Part shown: piece after piece, positions 21,356 through 30,686 of the stretch
Layout: each line of letters begins with the position of its first letter
Numbering within the stretch: position 1 is the stretch's first letter
NCBI GenBank assembly: GCA_019918135.1
Contig: WBZZ01006897.1
Coordinates: forward strand, 192,501-256,500
Origin: Paulinella micropora
Lineage: Eukaryota > Cercozoa > Imbricatea > Euglyphida > Paulinellidae
DNA length: 64,000 nucleotides
Direction of reading: 5' to 3'
Translations under genes and position numbers: made by a program
Notes under the pieces: model-generated
Told to the model about the DNA's origin: nothing
The model's database searches: none
What the model saw: only the letters and a program-made list of their open reading frames with translations

Positions 21356-22752
21356 AATTGTAGGCTCGAGGTGGGACCGCGCAATAAAAAATAGCAGGTA
21401 TTTCTATTAAAAACGCTTTTTCGGTGTCCAAAGTTAAACACGCTGCGAACCGGCACACTGTAAAAATTGCGATAAATATCTTTTTTTAATCTTGTGGTAC
21501 AAAAGGATCCGCTTGCCACTTTCCTGTCCTGCCACTCACTGTGCGACCCCTCTAGTGGCGTGTAATATTTCAAGAAACCACGCCTGTAGTTTTCGACCAT
21601 GAGCTCTTGTTCGTGTGAGGGCACGGTCGGATCTGGCGGCGTGGGCTCGGGCACGATCTGGTTCAGGAAGTCCAGCGCGCTTCTAAAGTCTACGATGTGT
21701 TCGTAGACTCGGCGTCCATCGCTCTCGAGAACTGCAAAGTACCTGTCGTGAGCTAGCCCCCGCACGCGCAGAGTAAAATAAACGATCTGGCGCCGCCCCC
21801 AATGCACCAGCCGACAAAGGTCGGGGCCCACAATCTTGTCGGCTGCGTCGGTAGTGCCGGTGCTCTTTTGCGCGCAGAGCTTGTCTGTGAGGGCTTGCAA
21901 ATGTGTGTTGGCCTGTTTGAGCCGCTCAATTTCTAGTCGCAGAGCCGCCAGCTCCGGCTTCCCTTGCTCCTCCTCGTGTCGTAACTGGGCCTCCTCGCGC
22001 GCCCGCTGTGTCAGCTACTCGCACTTGCTCACGGTCTCGCACTTGCTCCGCTCCGCTGCTATTAGTGCCGCCTGCAACCGGTCACAGTCTAGCACGGCCT
22101 GCTTCTTCAGTTCGTTCTCCGCGGCGGCCTTGGTCCGAAAATGTGCCGCTTCTTCGCGCAGTTCTGCCGCGCCGGCCTGCAGCTGCGCGAGCTCTTGTTG
22201 CCAACGCAGCTCCTGCCCCACGAGCCTAAGATTGGAGTCCACTTCTTGCTGCAACCTCAAGCGCAGCGCCTCGTTCTTTTGGCTCAGCTCGAGGGCCGAG
22301 GCACAGCTTGCTTGTAGCCGTACGTTTTCCGCCAGCAGGGCCTCGTTCTGTTGCTGTAGGTCCCCGGCCGCCAGTTGTCGGTCCGACAGTTCTCGGGTCA
22401 GCTCGTCGAGCTTGGCCTCCAGGGCGGACCTGGTAACCGCCAGCGCCTCCCGGTCTGCGCTCTGTTGAGTTAGGCGCTGGACCTTCTGGGCTAGTCGCGA
22501 ATTGGCTGCCAGCAGCTCTGCCTGCCTTGTCCTGAGCGCCGCGTTTTCCTGGCGCAGAGCCTCGCAAGCCCTAGCAATGGCGAGCCGCTCGACAGTCGAC
22601 CTGTCGCGACCCGAGTCCTGGCTGCTGCCGAGCGCCACCGTTCTGAGCAGTTCGGTGCTGGCCGTCAAATTTCGATGAACGAACGCGTTGGCCTGCTGCA
22701 AGGCTGTGTTGTCTGCATGATAAAGAGGCAGCTGTTGCTGCTGCTGTTGCAT
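21352..22752 (-). CDS. Long coiled-coil protein, interrupted
   Basis: The ATG at 22752 is followed by a glutamine run (QQQQQQ) and then about 230 residues of nearly unbroken heptads (AREALRQENAALR-like, LAQKVQRLTQQSADREALAV, AKLDELTRELSDRQ, LLAENVRLQAS), then a globular C-terminal region with VHWGRRQIVYFTLRVRGLAH, RYFAVLESDGRRVYEHI and FRSALDFLNQIVPEP. The latter alternates beta and alpha and contains RGLAHDRYFAV. This looks like a KilA-N/Bro-C or MSV199-like C-terminal region only in general architecture (coil plus small alpha/beta domain); I cannot assign it. Interrupted about once. Convergent with the fibre-like gene. Confidence 0.6.
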
Positions 22753-23326
22753 CGTTACTGTTTTTTTTTGGGGGACCTAGCCAACAAAGAAAATTAGAAA
22801 GGGGCGGTGCTTAAAAAAGAAAAAGCGAAGCATGACTTTTGTTTTTTTTAGCTGCCAGGCTGACGCCTGTTTCATCCCTTCACTTTGTGGCAGGCTTCGA
22901 TATCGGCGGGGGGGGGGGGGGGGGGCCGTTGTGTGACACCGTCTACTAGCAAAAACAAGGCGGGGAGGGGGGGGGGCCACTATCACTTTGTGCTTGTGTG
23001 CCCGCCCGCCTTTCCCCGAAAATTTTCCTTTGGCTAATTTCCAATTGCCGAAATGTCCTTCGCGAAAAAGAAAATTTCGCTGCGTGCCGCAAATTGCGGC
23101 AAAAAAAACGTGCCTAACTTCGCGCAATTTGCGGCATTTGGCGCCAAAATGTCAGACAGCTAAAAAAAACTTTTTTTGGTGAAGGACATTTCGGCTATGG
23201 AAAGTTAGCCCAAGAAAATTTTTCGGGAAACGGGGGCGGGCGGGGAAAAATTTTTCTATTTTTTTTCCCCGCCCGCTCGCCTTTCCCAAAAATTTTCCTT
23301 CGACATTTCGTTGTTGCAGAAATTGC

Positions 23327-23369
<43 letters not shown>

Positions 23370-23633
23370 GCGTGCCGCAATATGCGGCAAAAAAATGTGT
23401 CTAACTTCGCACAAATTGCGGCGAGAAGGCCAACAGACTGGGACGTAGATAGGTGTGGGGGGGGGCCGCACTACCACCCCCGGCCCCCCCCCCCTCCCCC
23501 ATTCCCCTCAGCTGCACGGACCGATTGAGGGGAAAAAATGAAAGGGGGAAGAAAGGAGCCGCTTGCTCGGTCATGCGGCGAAAAGGGGCAAATGCCGCAA
23601 TTTGCGCAAAAAAGTTTAGACATTCGCCCCTCT
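22753..23633. promoter_or_regulatory. Intergenic region between two leftward genes carrying module B
   Basis: About 880 bases. It opens with GTTTTTTTTAGCTGCCAGGC...TTCATCCCTTCACTTTGTGG, also found at the start of module C, then the module itself. Only low-complexity frames. Confidence 0.5.
22838..23632. repeat. Dispersed hairpin-rich intergenic module, copy B
   Basis: Shares its left half with copy C (AGCTGCCAGGCTGACGCCTG, GTTGTGTGACACCGTCTACT, CACTATCACTTTGTGCTTGT) and its right half with copy A (GACCGATTGA, AAAATGAAAGGGGGAAG, GAGCCGCTTGCTCGGTCATG, AAATGCCGCAATTTGCGCAA). The middle has the GCGGGCGGGGAAAA...TTTTCCCCGCCCGC hairpin, a 30-base-plus A run and TGCCGCAAATTGCGGCA palindromes. It is the longest copy and suggests A and C are parts of one element. 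Confidence 0.7.
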
Positions 23634-24740
23634 TTAGAACTGCTTCAGAGGACCTCGACACTTGCTGCACTTGTCACACTGTGTGTCGTAGAGTTTAAGT
23701 ACGGTTTCTAGCTGTTGTCGGAGCGGCACTTGTCGTTCTGGGGAGCAGTTATAAAGCAAGCTTTCTCGTAACATCCGTTTGGCCCCGGCCACCAGCTCTG
23801 AGTCAAGTACGTGTTGGTGGGTCCCGACCGAGTTTGGATGGTTGGGGTAGAGCTCTGCTAACCACTCGCTCCCCGCGTCTGCCCCCTCAGATTCGAACAC
23901 GTGCAACACCTCCATGGCATGCTGTCTCTTGTTGCTGTCGTTCTCCACTGCCTGTTGCACAAGTCGATTAACGGTGGCAATCGCTGCGTCAAACCTGGTT
24001 CGCAATTCTGGGTCAATTTGTGCATTTATGCGCTTTATATAGTCATGGATTTTCATACCGGCAGGACGTGTTGTCATAAGGCCGGGCGTTTGGCACCACT
24101 GCCGCATATCCGCCCAGACAGTATGCAAGGCCCGAACCTGCTCCTTAGCGCGCTTCTCGTCCAATATCTGATCGCAGGTGATTGCCAGACATTTTTGCCA
24201 CCGATCCAAGAAGTCCAATCGTTTGGGAGGGACGGCACTATTCCCCAACCTGCTCATAGATTCTAGCCTTACAAACAGCCGCCTTTTTAAGTGCGTAAAG
24301 CCTAGCTTTTCAAATATATGCGCCGACCGCGGGGACGCGCAATCGGCCGCTATGAAGACGTGGTTTCTATTTAGCGAGTATAGTGTTGCCCTGAGGTTCA
24401 CTAGCAAAATGAGAATGGCCGCTAGAAGCTGGATCAACTTGCGTCCCTGCCAACGGGGGACTGTTTCTAGATTCAGCACTACCCACTTCATTGCGGTCGC
24501 TGAGTGCCCGCGTGAATACTGTGCGGTAAACTGCGCCGAAACAAGTTGCCCCTTTGCATCTAGAAGCCGAATCTGCAGTTTACGGAGGCTCTTGCGATCG
24601 AAGACAAGTTTCTCGTCCACAAAGCGATTGCTGATCAGCTGCGCCAGAGCTAGTAGCCATCCTCGCTGCTGCCGCTCTAGTTTGCATTGCAATTGGTCAG
24701 GAAACCAGTCGATCTCTATGACACTTGCCTGATCCGCCAT
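23634..24740 (-). CDS. GNAT-type N-acetyltransferase domain protein
   Basis: An intact protein of about 368 residues from the ATG at 24740 (MADQASVIEID). Residues about 80-165 match the GNAT fold: AMKWVVLNLETVPRWQGRKL gives the beta-4 strand and the acetyl-CoA-binding motif A region (V-x-P-x-x-QG-x-K/G), and SPRSAHIFEKLGFTHLKRR gives motif B (A-x-x-FEKLGF). The C-terminal 200 residues are helical and end in a CDKCSKCRGPL double CxxC, perhaps a small zinc site. GNAT enzymes transfer acetyl from acetyl-CoA to amines, including lysine and protein N-termini; the substrate here is unknown. No clear nuclear signal. The motif A glycines are weaker than the consensus. Confidence 0.7.
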   Translation of the reverse strand: MADQASVIEIDWFPDQLQCKLERQQRGWLLALAQLISNRFVDEKLVFDRKSLRKLQIRLLDAKGQLVSAQFTAQYSRGHSATAMKWVVLNLETVPRWQGRKLIQLLAAILILLVNLRATLYSLNRNHVFIAADCASPRSAHIFEKLGFTHLKRRLFVRLESMSRLGNSAVPPKRLDFLDRWQKCLAITCDQILDEKRAKEQVRALHTVWADMRQWCQTPGLMTTRPAGMKIHDYIKRINAQIDPELRTRFDAAIATVNRLVQQAVENDSNKRQHAMEVLHVFESEGADAGSEWLAELYPNHPNSVGTHQHVLDSELVAGAKRMLRESLLYNCSPERQVPLRQQLETVLKLYDTQCDKCSKCRGPLKQF

Positions 24741-25129
24741 CGCTGCGATGGAGGATTTTTTTATGATAAGAAGCAACGGTGTCTTTTGGCCTCTCGTCCG
24801 GTGGGAAAAGGAAGGGGGGATTTTTTTTTTTACTCTCTTTCTCTCTGTCTCCCTCTCTCTCTCCCTCTTTGGGATGCGGGGGGGGGGGGGGACGGGCCTT
24901 CTGACAGTCTGCTCCCGAAAGAAGGAGGGGGGGGGGCCGGGCCTTAAAGTGACAGTCTGCTACAGGCGGGGAGAGGGGGGGGGAGAGGGAGGGAAGGCTT
25001 TATTGCACAGGTTTGCTCTCGGGTAGTAAAGGAAGGGGAGGAGGGGAGAGAGGAGACGTTTTTACTCCCCTTGGCCATCTCTTTGGTAGGTCTATTTGCG
25101 TACTCAGCATGCCAGGTTTAAATTTACAG

Positions 25130-25163
<34 letters not shown>

Positions 25164-25165
25164 TT
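24741..25165. promoter_or_regulatory. Divergent intergenic region, low complexity
   Basis: About 425 bases with CTCTCTCT runs, several G runs (24879-24945, 24970-24985) and a long T run (25131-25160) directly before the next ATG. No gene seen. Confidence 0.45.
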
Positions 25166-25578
25166 ATGTCAAAAACAAAAACGGTCCAGCCGGCGCTGCG
25201 TTCAAATCTGGCTTATGCTCGCTTCTACGTGGTCCTTCTGCCGTGCCTGTGTTTGGCAGTAGCCGTGCTCTGGTTCTTGTTCGTGTTGGCTAGCAGCGCG
25301 CTTTGGGTCTGGCGCCGGCTGGCGGTTAGGCTTTTAAAGTACCCAAGGACGTACGAGGTGGGGGCAGAGGTAATTGACGAGGCCGAGTCCGAGATCTTGC
25401 GCGAGTTTCAGGCCCTGCACCCAGACATAGCCATTACGAGCGACGTGACGGAGCTCTGGTTGCCGAACCACTCCGCCGTCAGCCTACATTCAATTAAGGC
25501 AATCGCCGGCACTGGTGCCGGCGGCAGAAGTCTCGTGGTGGTGCACGGAGTGTCGAGCGGCGCGTTGTTTTATTTAAT
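25166..25578 (+). pseudogene. N-terminal part of a membrane-anchored alpha/beta-hydrolase
   Basis: The ATG at 25166 directly follows a T run; an in-frame ATG also occurs at 25109. After MSKTKTVQPALRSN comes a long membrane segment (FYVVLLPCLCLAVAVLWFLF...), a linker (YPRTYEVGAEVIDEAESEIL) and then SLHSIKAIAG...RSLVVVHGVSSGALFY. The VVVHG tripeptide region is the first strand and oxyanion-hole HG of alpha/beta-hydrolases. The nucleophile and acid/histidine parts are absent here; after this point the DNA instead matches the nuclease-like domain of the 15.8-kb gene. A stretch with the C-terminal features of such a hydrolase occurs separately at 47.1 kb. Confidence 0.6.
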
Positions 25579-26070
25579 TTGCCAAACTTCACTGGAACTG
25601 TCAGCGCGCGCCCCGACTTTCATTTGCTCAAGTTCCAGTCGCTGCCCGCTGGCCGCAAATGTCTGCTATTGTTGTGTAACGACGAGTTTGCGCACCGACG
25701 GTACCGGTGCGAGCTCGGTCGTATGCTCCAGATCAATACGGCACTAGCGGCCAACCCAAATTTTCGAGACCTGTCAATTGTGTACATCCGCTTCAACCCG
25801 CACTACTTTCTGGTGGACGACGTTCTGCACGACCCGCCGCTGCAGTCTAGGTTCGAGCGCCTGCAGCGCCTACTAACAGACATCGAGGCAGGACACACGC
25901 CGTTGCGACCGACCGGTTTATCGTTGTTTTATTTGTACTACGACCGACGGACAGCGCCGGAGACGGCCGAGCCGTGGCAGAAATCGGCAGGCTTGTACGA
26001 CACAATCGGTGATGATGGCAATTCGGAAGTAGGATTAGCGCTGCGCGAGTGCGTGGTGCTGGTTGATTGA
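25579..26070 (+). pseudogene. Second copy of the PD-(D/E)XK-like domain, without fingers
   Basis: About 160 codons closely matching the C-terminus of the zinc-finger protein at 15.8-18.3 kb (SARPDFHLLKFQSLPAGRKC, NPNFRDLSIVYIRFNPHYFL, EVGLALRECVVLVD). No ATG stands at its left edge, and no zinc fingers precede it; it abuts the hydrolase N-terminus in a different frame. The match is strong enough to show recent duplication. It may be a fragment left by recombination, or be expressed as part of a hybrid transcript. It carries the same C in place of the first acidic residue of the ExDE motif. Confidence 0.7.
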
Positions 26071-26074
26071 AAAA

Positions 26075-26090
26075 GGAATGGTACTATTCC
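26075..26090. terminator. Small hairpin after gene end
   Basis: GGAATG and (T/C)ATTCC arms with a GTAC loop (one G-U pair in RNA) lie four bases after the stop of the preceding frame, in a convergent gap. Confidence 0.4.
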
Positions 26091-26288
26091 AAGCGTGCTT
26101 TTACGACGGAAACAAAAACGTCTGACTCGTTTAATTTTTTTGAACAGCTAGTCTAGCGAAGGTTTTTCTCCTTTTTTTTCAGTTGCGCAAGTACTATTTT
26201 TGGTCAGAACAACAGTGCGATTGGCTAAGTGCTAGCACATATCTTTAAGAGAATTGTCGAAACAGAGGATAAAGTCTCAAGACTGACA

Positions 26289-27257
26289 TTAAAACAGCTG
26301 AGAAACCTCGATAAACCCAGAGCCGCCCGTCACCGGCTTGCGGTAACATGTTACCAAGCTTCGGGCCGGGCCGCTGACGCTGCCTCCGGCGCCGACTGTG
26401 TAGGTGTAATTCCGTTCGGGCTGCAAGATGAGCACATCCAGAAAACCGCCCGCGCCCCCGCCCGAACCGTAGAAAGGTTGAGATAAAAAAGTATCGACCT
26501 CACGTGCACCGCCGCCTCCCGCGCCCGCGAGATTGGCCGCTTGTAGATCGCAGCCAGGGTCGAAAAAATCGTAACACCACCCTCCCACCCCAAATCGTGT
26601 CCTGGCGCCTGCTCCCTCTCTAAGGCTCTGATACAAGCAGTTCACATTCGGGGCGCTATCACCAGGAACGGTGGTGCCTGGAAATGCTAGCAAACCCATC
26701 ACCACCTGTCCACCGGACCCGACACGACAACTGTCTACGGTTTGTGGTCCACAGCCAGAACATTTCGACCACCCCTCACCCGCTCCGCCTCCCCCAGCGA
26801 CCAGTTCGCCAAATACCGAGTCGCCACCTCGACTGGTAGAGCCACATTGCCCGACGGGGCCGCCCGCGCCCCCGCCACCGAGCAGACGCACGCGAAGGTA
26901 TCTAGTTTGTGGAAAAAGCTGCAACACGCCTGAGCCCGACTCCAGGAACGTAACGACGGGCGAGCGCGCCGCTGGCAGCTCGTGGCGCTGGGGGACAGAG
27001 TTGTTCAGTTCCTCGAGCCGCACGACAGTCGTGCGCAGAAGTTCCTGTAGCTCGCGGATATCATTGCTTTGCGCGGCCACAGTCGCATTCAGCGTCGCTA
27101 GTTTGGCCGCCAGGTCGCGCACGCTGACGCCATCTACCAGCAGCAACTGGTCTGTGCTATACGTAATGTTGGCGCTGCCAAACGTAATAGCGTCGCTAGT
27201 CAAGGCTAGCTTAGCGCGGGCCAGGAGCGCGGAGAGATAGCACACGAGAAGAAACAT
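26289..27257 (-). CDS. Secreted glycine-rich fibre-like protein
   Basis: An intact protein of 322 residues from the ATG at 27257. It has a signal peptide (MFLLVCYLSALLARAKLAL), sequons (NITYS, NATVA, NNSV), a short coiled coil (residues about 45-88: RDLAAKLATLN..., IRELQELLRTTVVRLEELNN) that would trimerise it, and a C-terminal domain rich in glycine with LRVRLLGGGGAGG, ELVAGGGGAGEGW and YTYTVGAGGSVSG. The last motif set is typical of the glycine-rich domain found in phage tail-fibre tips and many giant-virus surface proteins. A role as a surface fibre or adhesin is a sound inference. Upstream lies module C; downstream is the convergent hybrid locus. Confidence 0.75.
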   Translation of the reverse strand: MFLLVCYLSALLARAKLALTSDAITFGSANITYSTDQLLLVDGVSVRDLAAKLATLNATVAAQSNDIRELQELLRTTVVRLEELNNSVPQRHELPAARSPVVTFLESGSGVLQLFPQTRYLRVRLLGGGGAGGPVGQCGSTSRGGDSVFGELVAGGGGAGEGWSKCSGCGPQTVDSCRVGSGGQVVMGLLAFPGTTVPGDSAPNVNCLYQSLREGAGARTRFGVGGWCYDFFDPGCDLQAANLAGAGGGGAREVDTFLSQPFYGSGGGAGGFLDVLILQPERNYTYTVGAGGSVSGPARSLVTCYRKPVTGGSGFIEVSQLF

Positions 27258-27960
27258 GGCTTTTGTTTTTTTTAGCTGCCAGGCTGACGCCTGTTTCATC
27301 CCTTCACTTTGTGGCAGGCTTCGATATTGGGGGGGGGGGGGGGGCCGTTGTGTGACACCGTCTACTAGCAAAAAACAAGGCGTGGGGGGGGGCCACTATC
27401 ACTTTGTGCTTGTGCCCGCCCGCCCTTCCCCGAAAATTTTCCTTTGACATTTCGTTGTTGCAGAAATGTCCTTCGCGAAAAAAAATTTCGCTGCAAATTT
27501 GCGGCAAAAAATTTGCCTAAAGAAACGGCTGACAGCTAAAAAAGTTTTTTTTTTGGTGAAAGACATTTCGGCCCTTGGATATTAGCCCAAAAGGAAATTT
27601 TTTTGGGGAAACGGGGGCGGGCGGGGAAGAATTTGTCTAATTTTTTTCCCCCGCCCGCTCGCCTTTCCCGAAAATGTTCCTTCGACATTTCGTTGTTGCA
27701 GAAATCGCCAAAAAAAAAAAAATTCGCTGGGTGCCGCAATTTGCGAGTGTCTGATTTTGCGCAATTTGTGGCATTTGGCACCATCTGTCGTAAAAAACAG
27801 GCACACAGATAAAAAGTTTTTTTTGGTGCAACACCCGGGAGGGGGGGGGGCCGGTTTGTTGGGAGGGGGCGGCCAGAAAACCTACTCTCAACCGCCAACC
27901 TCAAGAAACCTACCCAGTGGAGATCGGACGTGGCCAAGGCCAACATGATCCTCGATCCGC
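27258..27960. repeat. Dispersed hairpin-rich intergenic module, copy C
   Basis: Shares with copy B the opening AGCTGCCAGGCTGACGCCTG and the CACTATCACTTTGTGCTTGT block, and with A and B the GACATTTCGTTGTTGCAGAA, GGGCGGGCGGGGAA...TTCCCCCGCCCGCTC hairpin and T8GGTG blocks. It ends in a T8GGTGCAACACC stretch like the end of copy A. Parts of the GCCGCAA palindromes are degraded here. Confidence 0.7.
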
Positions 27961-28279
27961 CGTAGTCGAAAGTGTCGGGGAATGGAGGGCAAGTTTGTTA
28001 ATAAAAGCTGGCGATTTAATTTTTTTTGGTGACTAGAAATTAAACTGCTAACTTTTCAAAAAAAATCCAACTTGCTTCTTTCTTTTTCGCCGGGGGCTAG
28101 GAATTTGTAGGTACTTCTTGTGAACAATGCAGACTTTGCTAGACGGCGATGGTTTGTTTGCATTTGTTCACCAGAAGAAAGGGCTGGACGTCAGGTCGAG
28201 AGCGTTTCTAGAGAAGGCAGGCACAGACCGTGTGTCAGTATCGCGCAACAGTGACACTATAAAACAGTTCTTCTTTGTT
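27961..28279. other. Spacer before the LRR gene end
   Basis: About 320 bases with TTGGTGACTAGAAATTAAACT (28027-28047) and a CAAAAAAAATCCAACTTGCT block, both near-copies of sequence after the zinc-finger gene (18379-18434). A short rightward frame (28127-28477) overlaps the end of the LRR gene and is not convincing. Confidence 0.4.
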
Positions 28280-28284
28280 TTATA
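28258..28284. terminator. Perfect 9-bp hairpin at the LRR gene end
   Basis: TATAAAACA and TGTTTTATA arms with a 9-base loop. The right arm includes the stop codon of the leftward LRR gene. It fits the gene-end hairpin pattern. Confidence 0.5.
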
Positions 28285-29941
28285 CTTGTGTGATTTCGGT
28301 GTCCTTGAGCTTGGCTCTCTTGTGCGACGCAGGCTTCGTGGGCAGGTCGAACAGGCAGGTCAGGTTGCTGTTGTTCAAAACTCCGAGAGGTCGCAACTCC
28401 GACCACGGCGCACCTCGCAGGTCGAGCGTCAACTTGGAGCCCCACGAGTTTTTGTAGCTCTTGGCTTCTTTGTATAGTGCGACAGCCAGCTTGCCGCTCA
28501 AGCTTCCGTCGGCCCCGTCGTACACGCGCACCCTGGTAAAAGCCTTATGCTCAAAATATTGCGCTGACGTCGTACGGAACGCCGACGCGGCGCGGGACCC
28601 GGACGTGTAGGTTCCGCAGGAGTGGGCACCTTTTCAAAACCTGTTCAAGACCGTTAGCATCGCACTCGTATTCGACTCGCAAAGACTCAAGCTTCGGCAT
28701 TTGCTCTGAAAAGCATGGCAGCCGAGGCACTTGCAGTTCTCTTAGCTTTGGCAGGTTCTCTACTCCGTCGGCCCTATGAACCTCGGTGTCGCGCAGATCC
28801 AGCCATAGCAGCTTGGACTCGGTTCCCGCCTCGCAGAGCTCTTTCAACAGCCCCTCAGGGACAGTTCCGCTAGTCGTGGCAGAAGCTCCTTCTTCAAACT
28901 TTGCACCCATGCAGCCACTTCGTCCTGCCCTACGGTGCAGTTCAGCAGCCGCAGATTTAGCAACTTTGGTAAGTGCACTCTCAGCCACCAAAACGCCTCT
29001 GGGTTGAGCCAGAAACCCTCCAATTCTACCTCGTAAATGTCGTAAAACTTCTGCCCCAGAAAAAACTTCAGTGTGTTTACGTCGAATCTCGGTGCTCGGG
29101 CCTCAAGATAGCCCGTTATTACGTCAGGCACGTTGTTGTTGTTGTTCAGGTTAGTCTGCAGTTCTTGCCGAACTCTGCCCAGGCCACGTTGCAGAGCTGC
29201 AGTCTGGCGCGCACGCAGCTTTAACACCTTTAGCCCCTCGTGGGGCAACTCGTCCATGTCGGTGAAAAAAGCGACACGAGGGTCAATTTCTTCGTTGCCG
29301 ATCAAGGGTGAAATAATCTCTAACTCCTGGAGCTCCTGCAAGTTGTCATGGGTAAGCCATTTGAAGTCGAAGTCCTCGATCGAAAAGACAGGTTGAGTAA
29401 CAGTAAGTTTCGAGAGCTTGCAATCTGCGGGCAGCTGGAGTCTGCCAATGGTACCAGCCAGCCGCAAGGTTTCGAGCTTGCTAAAATTAGGCAAGCTCAC
29501 ACTCTCTTGAGTACCGCAGTTAGTGAGCGTCAAGCTCTTTAACTTACTTGTTTGTGTAATCCACTTAAAAGAAGCCGGGCCCTGTATCTCTATTGCTTCG
29601 GCATTTTCGGGCGTTTTGAATTCATTGTAATCGCCCGGGCACAACCTAAGATTGAAATCACCTAGCTTTTGGAGCTCGTCGCCCATTAGTGAATTCCAGG
29701 TACTTGGCTGTAGAACCAGCGTTGGCAGCACCGGGCCTTTTAGCTCGTTGCCCCACCAGCCACGGACGTTTCTTTTGTAGTCAGCGCGTTTGTAACGCAG
29801 TGGAGCCCAGATATTTGGCGTGCTCACGTCCTGGCCAAGACCTCGGAGCTGGTACTCCAGTGCTTGTTGCCACTCGTCGGCGCTGTCGGCAGCGTTGTGG
29901 CTTTTGACACCGTCGCAGCGCGGACATAGCCGTTTCTTCAT
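28280..29941 (-). CDS. Leucine-rich-repeat protein, interrupted
   Basis: The ATG at 29941 gives MKKRLCPRCDGVK, a basic motif next to a CxxC. LRR segments follow: LKSLTLTNCGTQESV, LETLRLAGTIGRL, LQELQELEIISPL, LKVLKLRARQTAA, LLNLRLLNCTVGQDE, LAELSLRGC, LLWLDLRDTEVHRA, LRELQVPRLP, LRNLHVRVPRRVG. The C-terminus holds SHKRAKLKDTEITQV, a second basic motif. No F-box is obvious. LRR solenoids bind proteins; with the basic motifs a nuclear adaptor is likely, inferred. The gene is interrupted about twice. It lies head-to-tail with a small secreted-protein frame upstream. Confidence 0.65.
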
Positions 29942-29969
29942 GTACGCTTCTGACAATTTATTATTATAT

Positions 29970-30236
29970 TTAACCTGTGCAGTGTCTCTGCCGCTCACCG
30001 CCGCCCGCCGGCGCGGTGCTAGTCGTCGTCGTCGCCCCACCGCCGCCGGCCGGAGCGGTGCTCATGGTCCCATTGCCCGCCCCGGCCGGTGGTGTGGTGC
30101 TGGTGAGGCCGGGCTCTGGGGCTGGCAGCCGCTGGCCCCCCTCGAAGCCGCTCGTGCTTAGCCACAGGCACAGTGGGAGGGCTGACGCAGGGACAGGCTC
30201 CAACAGGATTAACACACACAGGACAGTGCTCCACAT
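29970..30236 (-). CDS. Small secreted Thr/Pro/Gly-rich protein
   Basis: 88 residues from the ATG at 30236. MWSTVLCVLILLEPVPASAL is a plausible signal peptide, followed by an 60-residue region rich in T, P, A and G with imperfect repeats (STAPAGGG appears twice) and an N-glycosylation sequon (GNGTMST). Such mucin-like mini-proteins are common on virion surfaces and in secreted host factors. The repeat DNA and short length lower certainty. Confidence 0.5.
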   Translation of the reverse strand: MWSTVLCVLILLEPVPASALPLCLWLSTSGFEGGQRLPAPEPGLTSTTPPAGAGNGTMSTAPAGGGGATTTTSTAPAGGGERQRHCTG

Positions 30237-30686
30237 GCTAGCTCGTCGCGGTACTGGTTGCTCTGCGAAGGGCCTCCGCGAAGCGACGGGTGATAAGGAA
30301 GGTGGTACGTATCCTTTCCTATTTACACGACGGCCGTACAGCTCCTGTGCGTGGCTGGGAGCGGGCGAGGGAGGGGGGGGGGGGGGGGAAGGCCCCGGTC
30401 GCCTGCAGGAAGGAGGGAAGGGGGGTGCTAGTATTTAGTAGTAGGGGGGGGGGGGGGGGGGCGAGCGGGACTTGGGAGGGTGAAACCAGGGGAGGAACGG
30501 GGGAGGTCCGTGTCGCCCCCCCCCCCCCCCCCCCGGGTACACAGCCCTGCGCCCGTCCCCGGTCTAGTCAAACGACAGGAAAAGAAGGGCTAGCACGACA
30601 GGCAGGCGAGGCCCTCCGCAGCCATAGGCGGAGCTTCAGCACACGGAGGCTAGGCAGAAGACGCGCCCTCCCCTTCTCTGCCTGCC
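30237..30686. promoter_or_regulatory. Divergent intergenic region with G/C homopolymers
   Basis: About 450 bases between divergent genes, with long G runs (30372-30388, 30446-30462) and a C run (30517-30534). No gene seen. Presumed shared promoter region. Confidence 0.45.

Noticed and set aside
21352-22752. KilA-N/Bro-type protein
   Set aside because: The architecture is similar but no diagnostic motif was found.
28127-28477. Rightward small frame opposite the LRR gene end
   Set aside because: It overlaps the better supported leftward LRR gene and has a frame-shadow composition.
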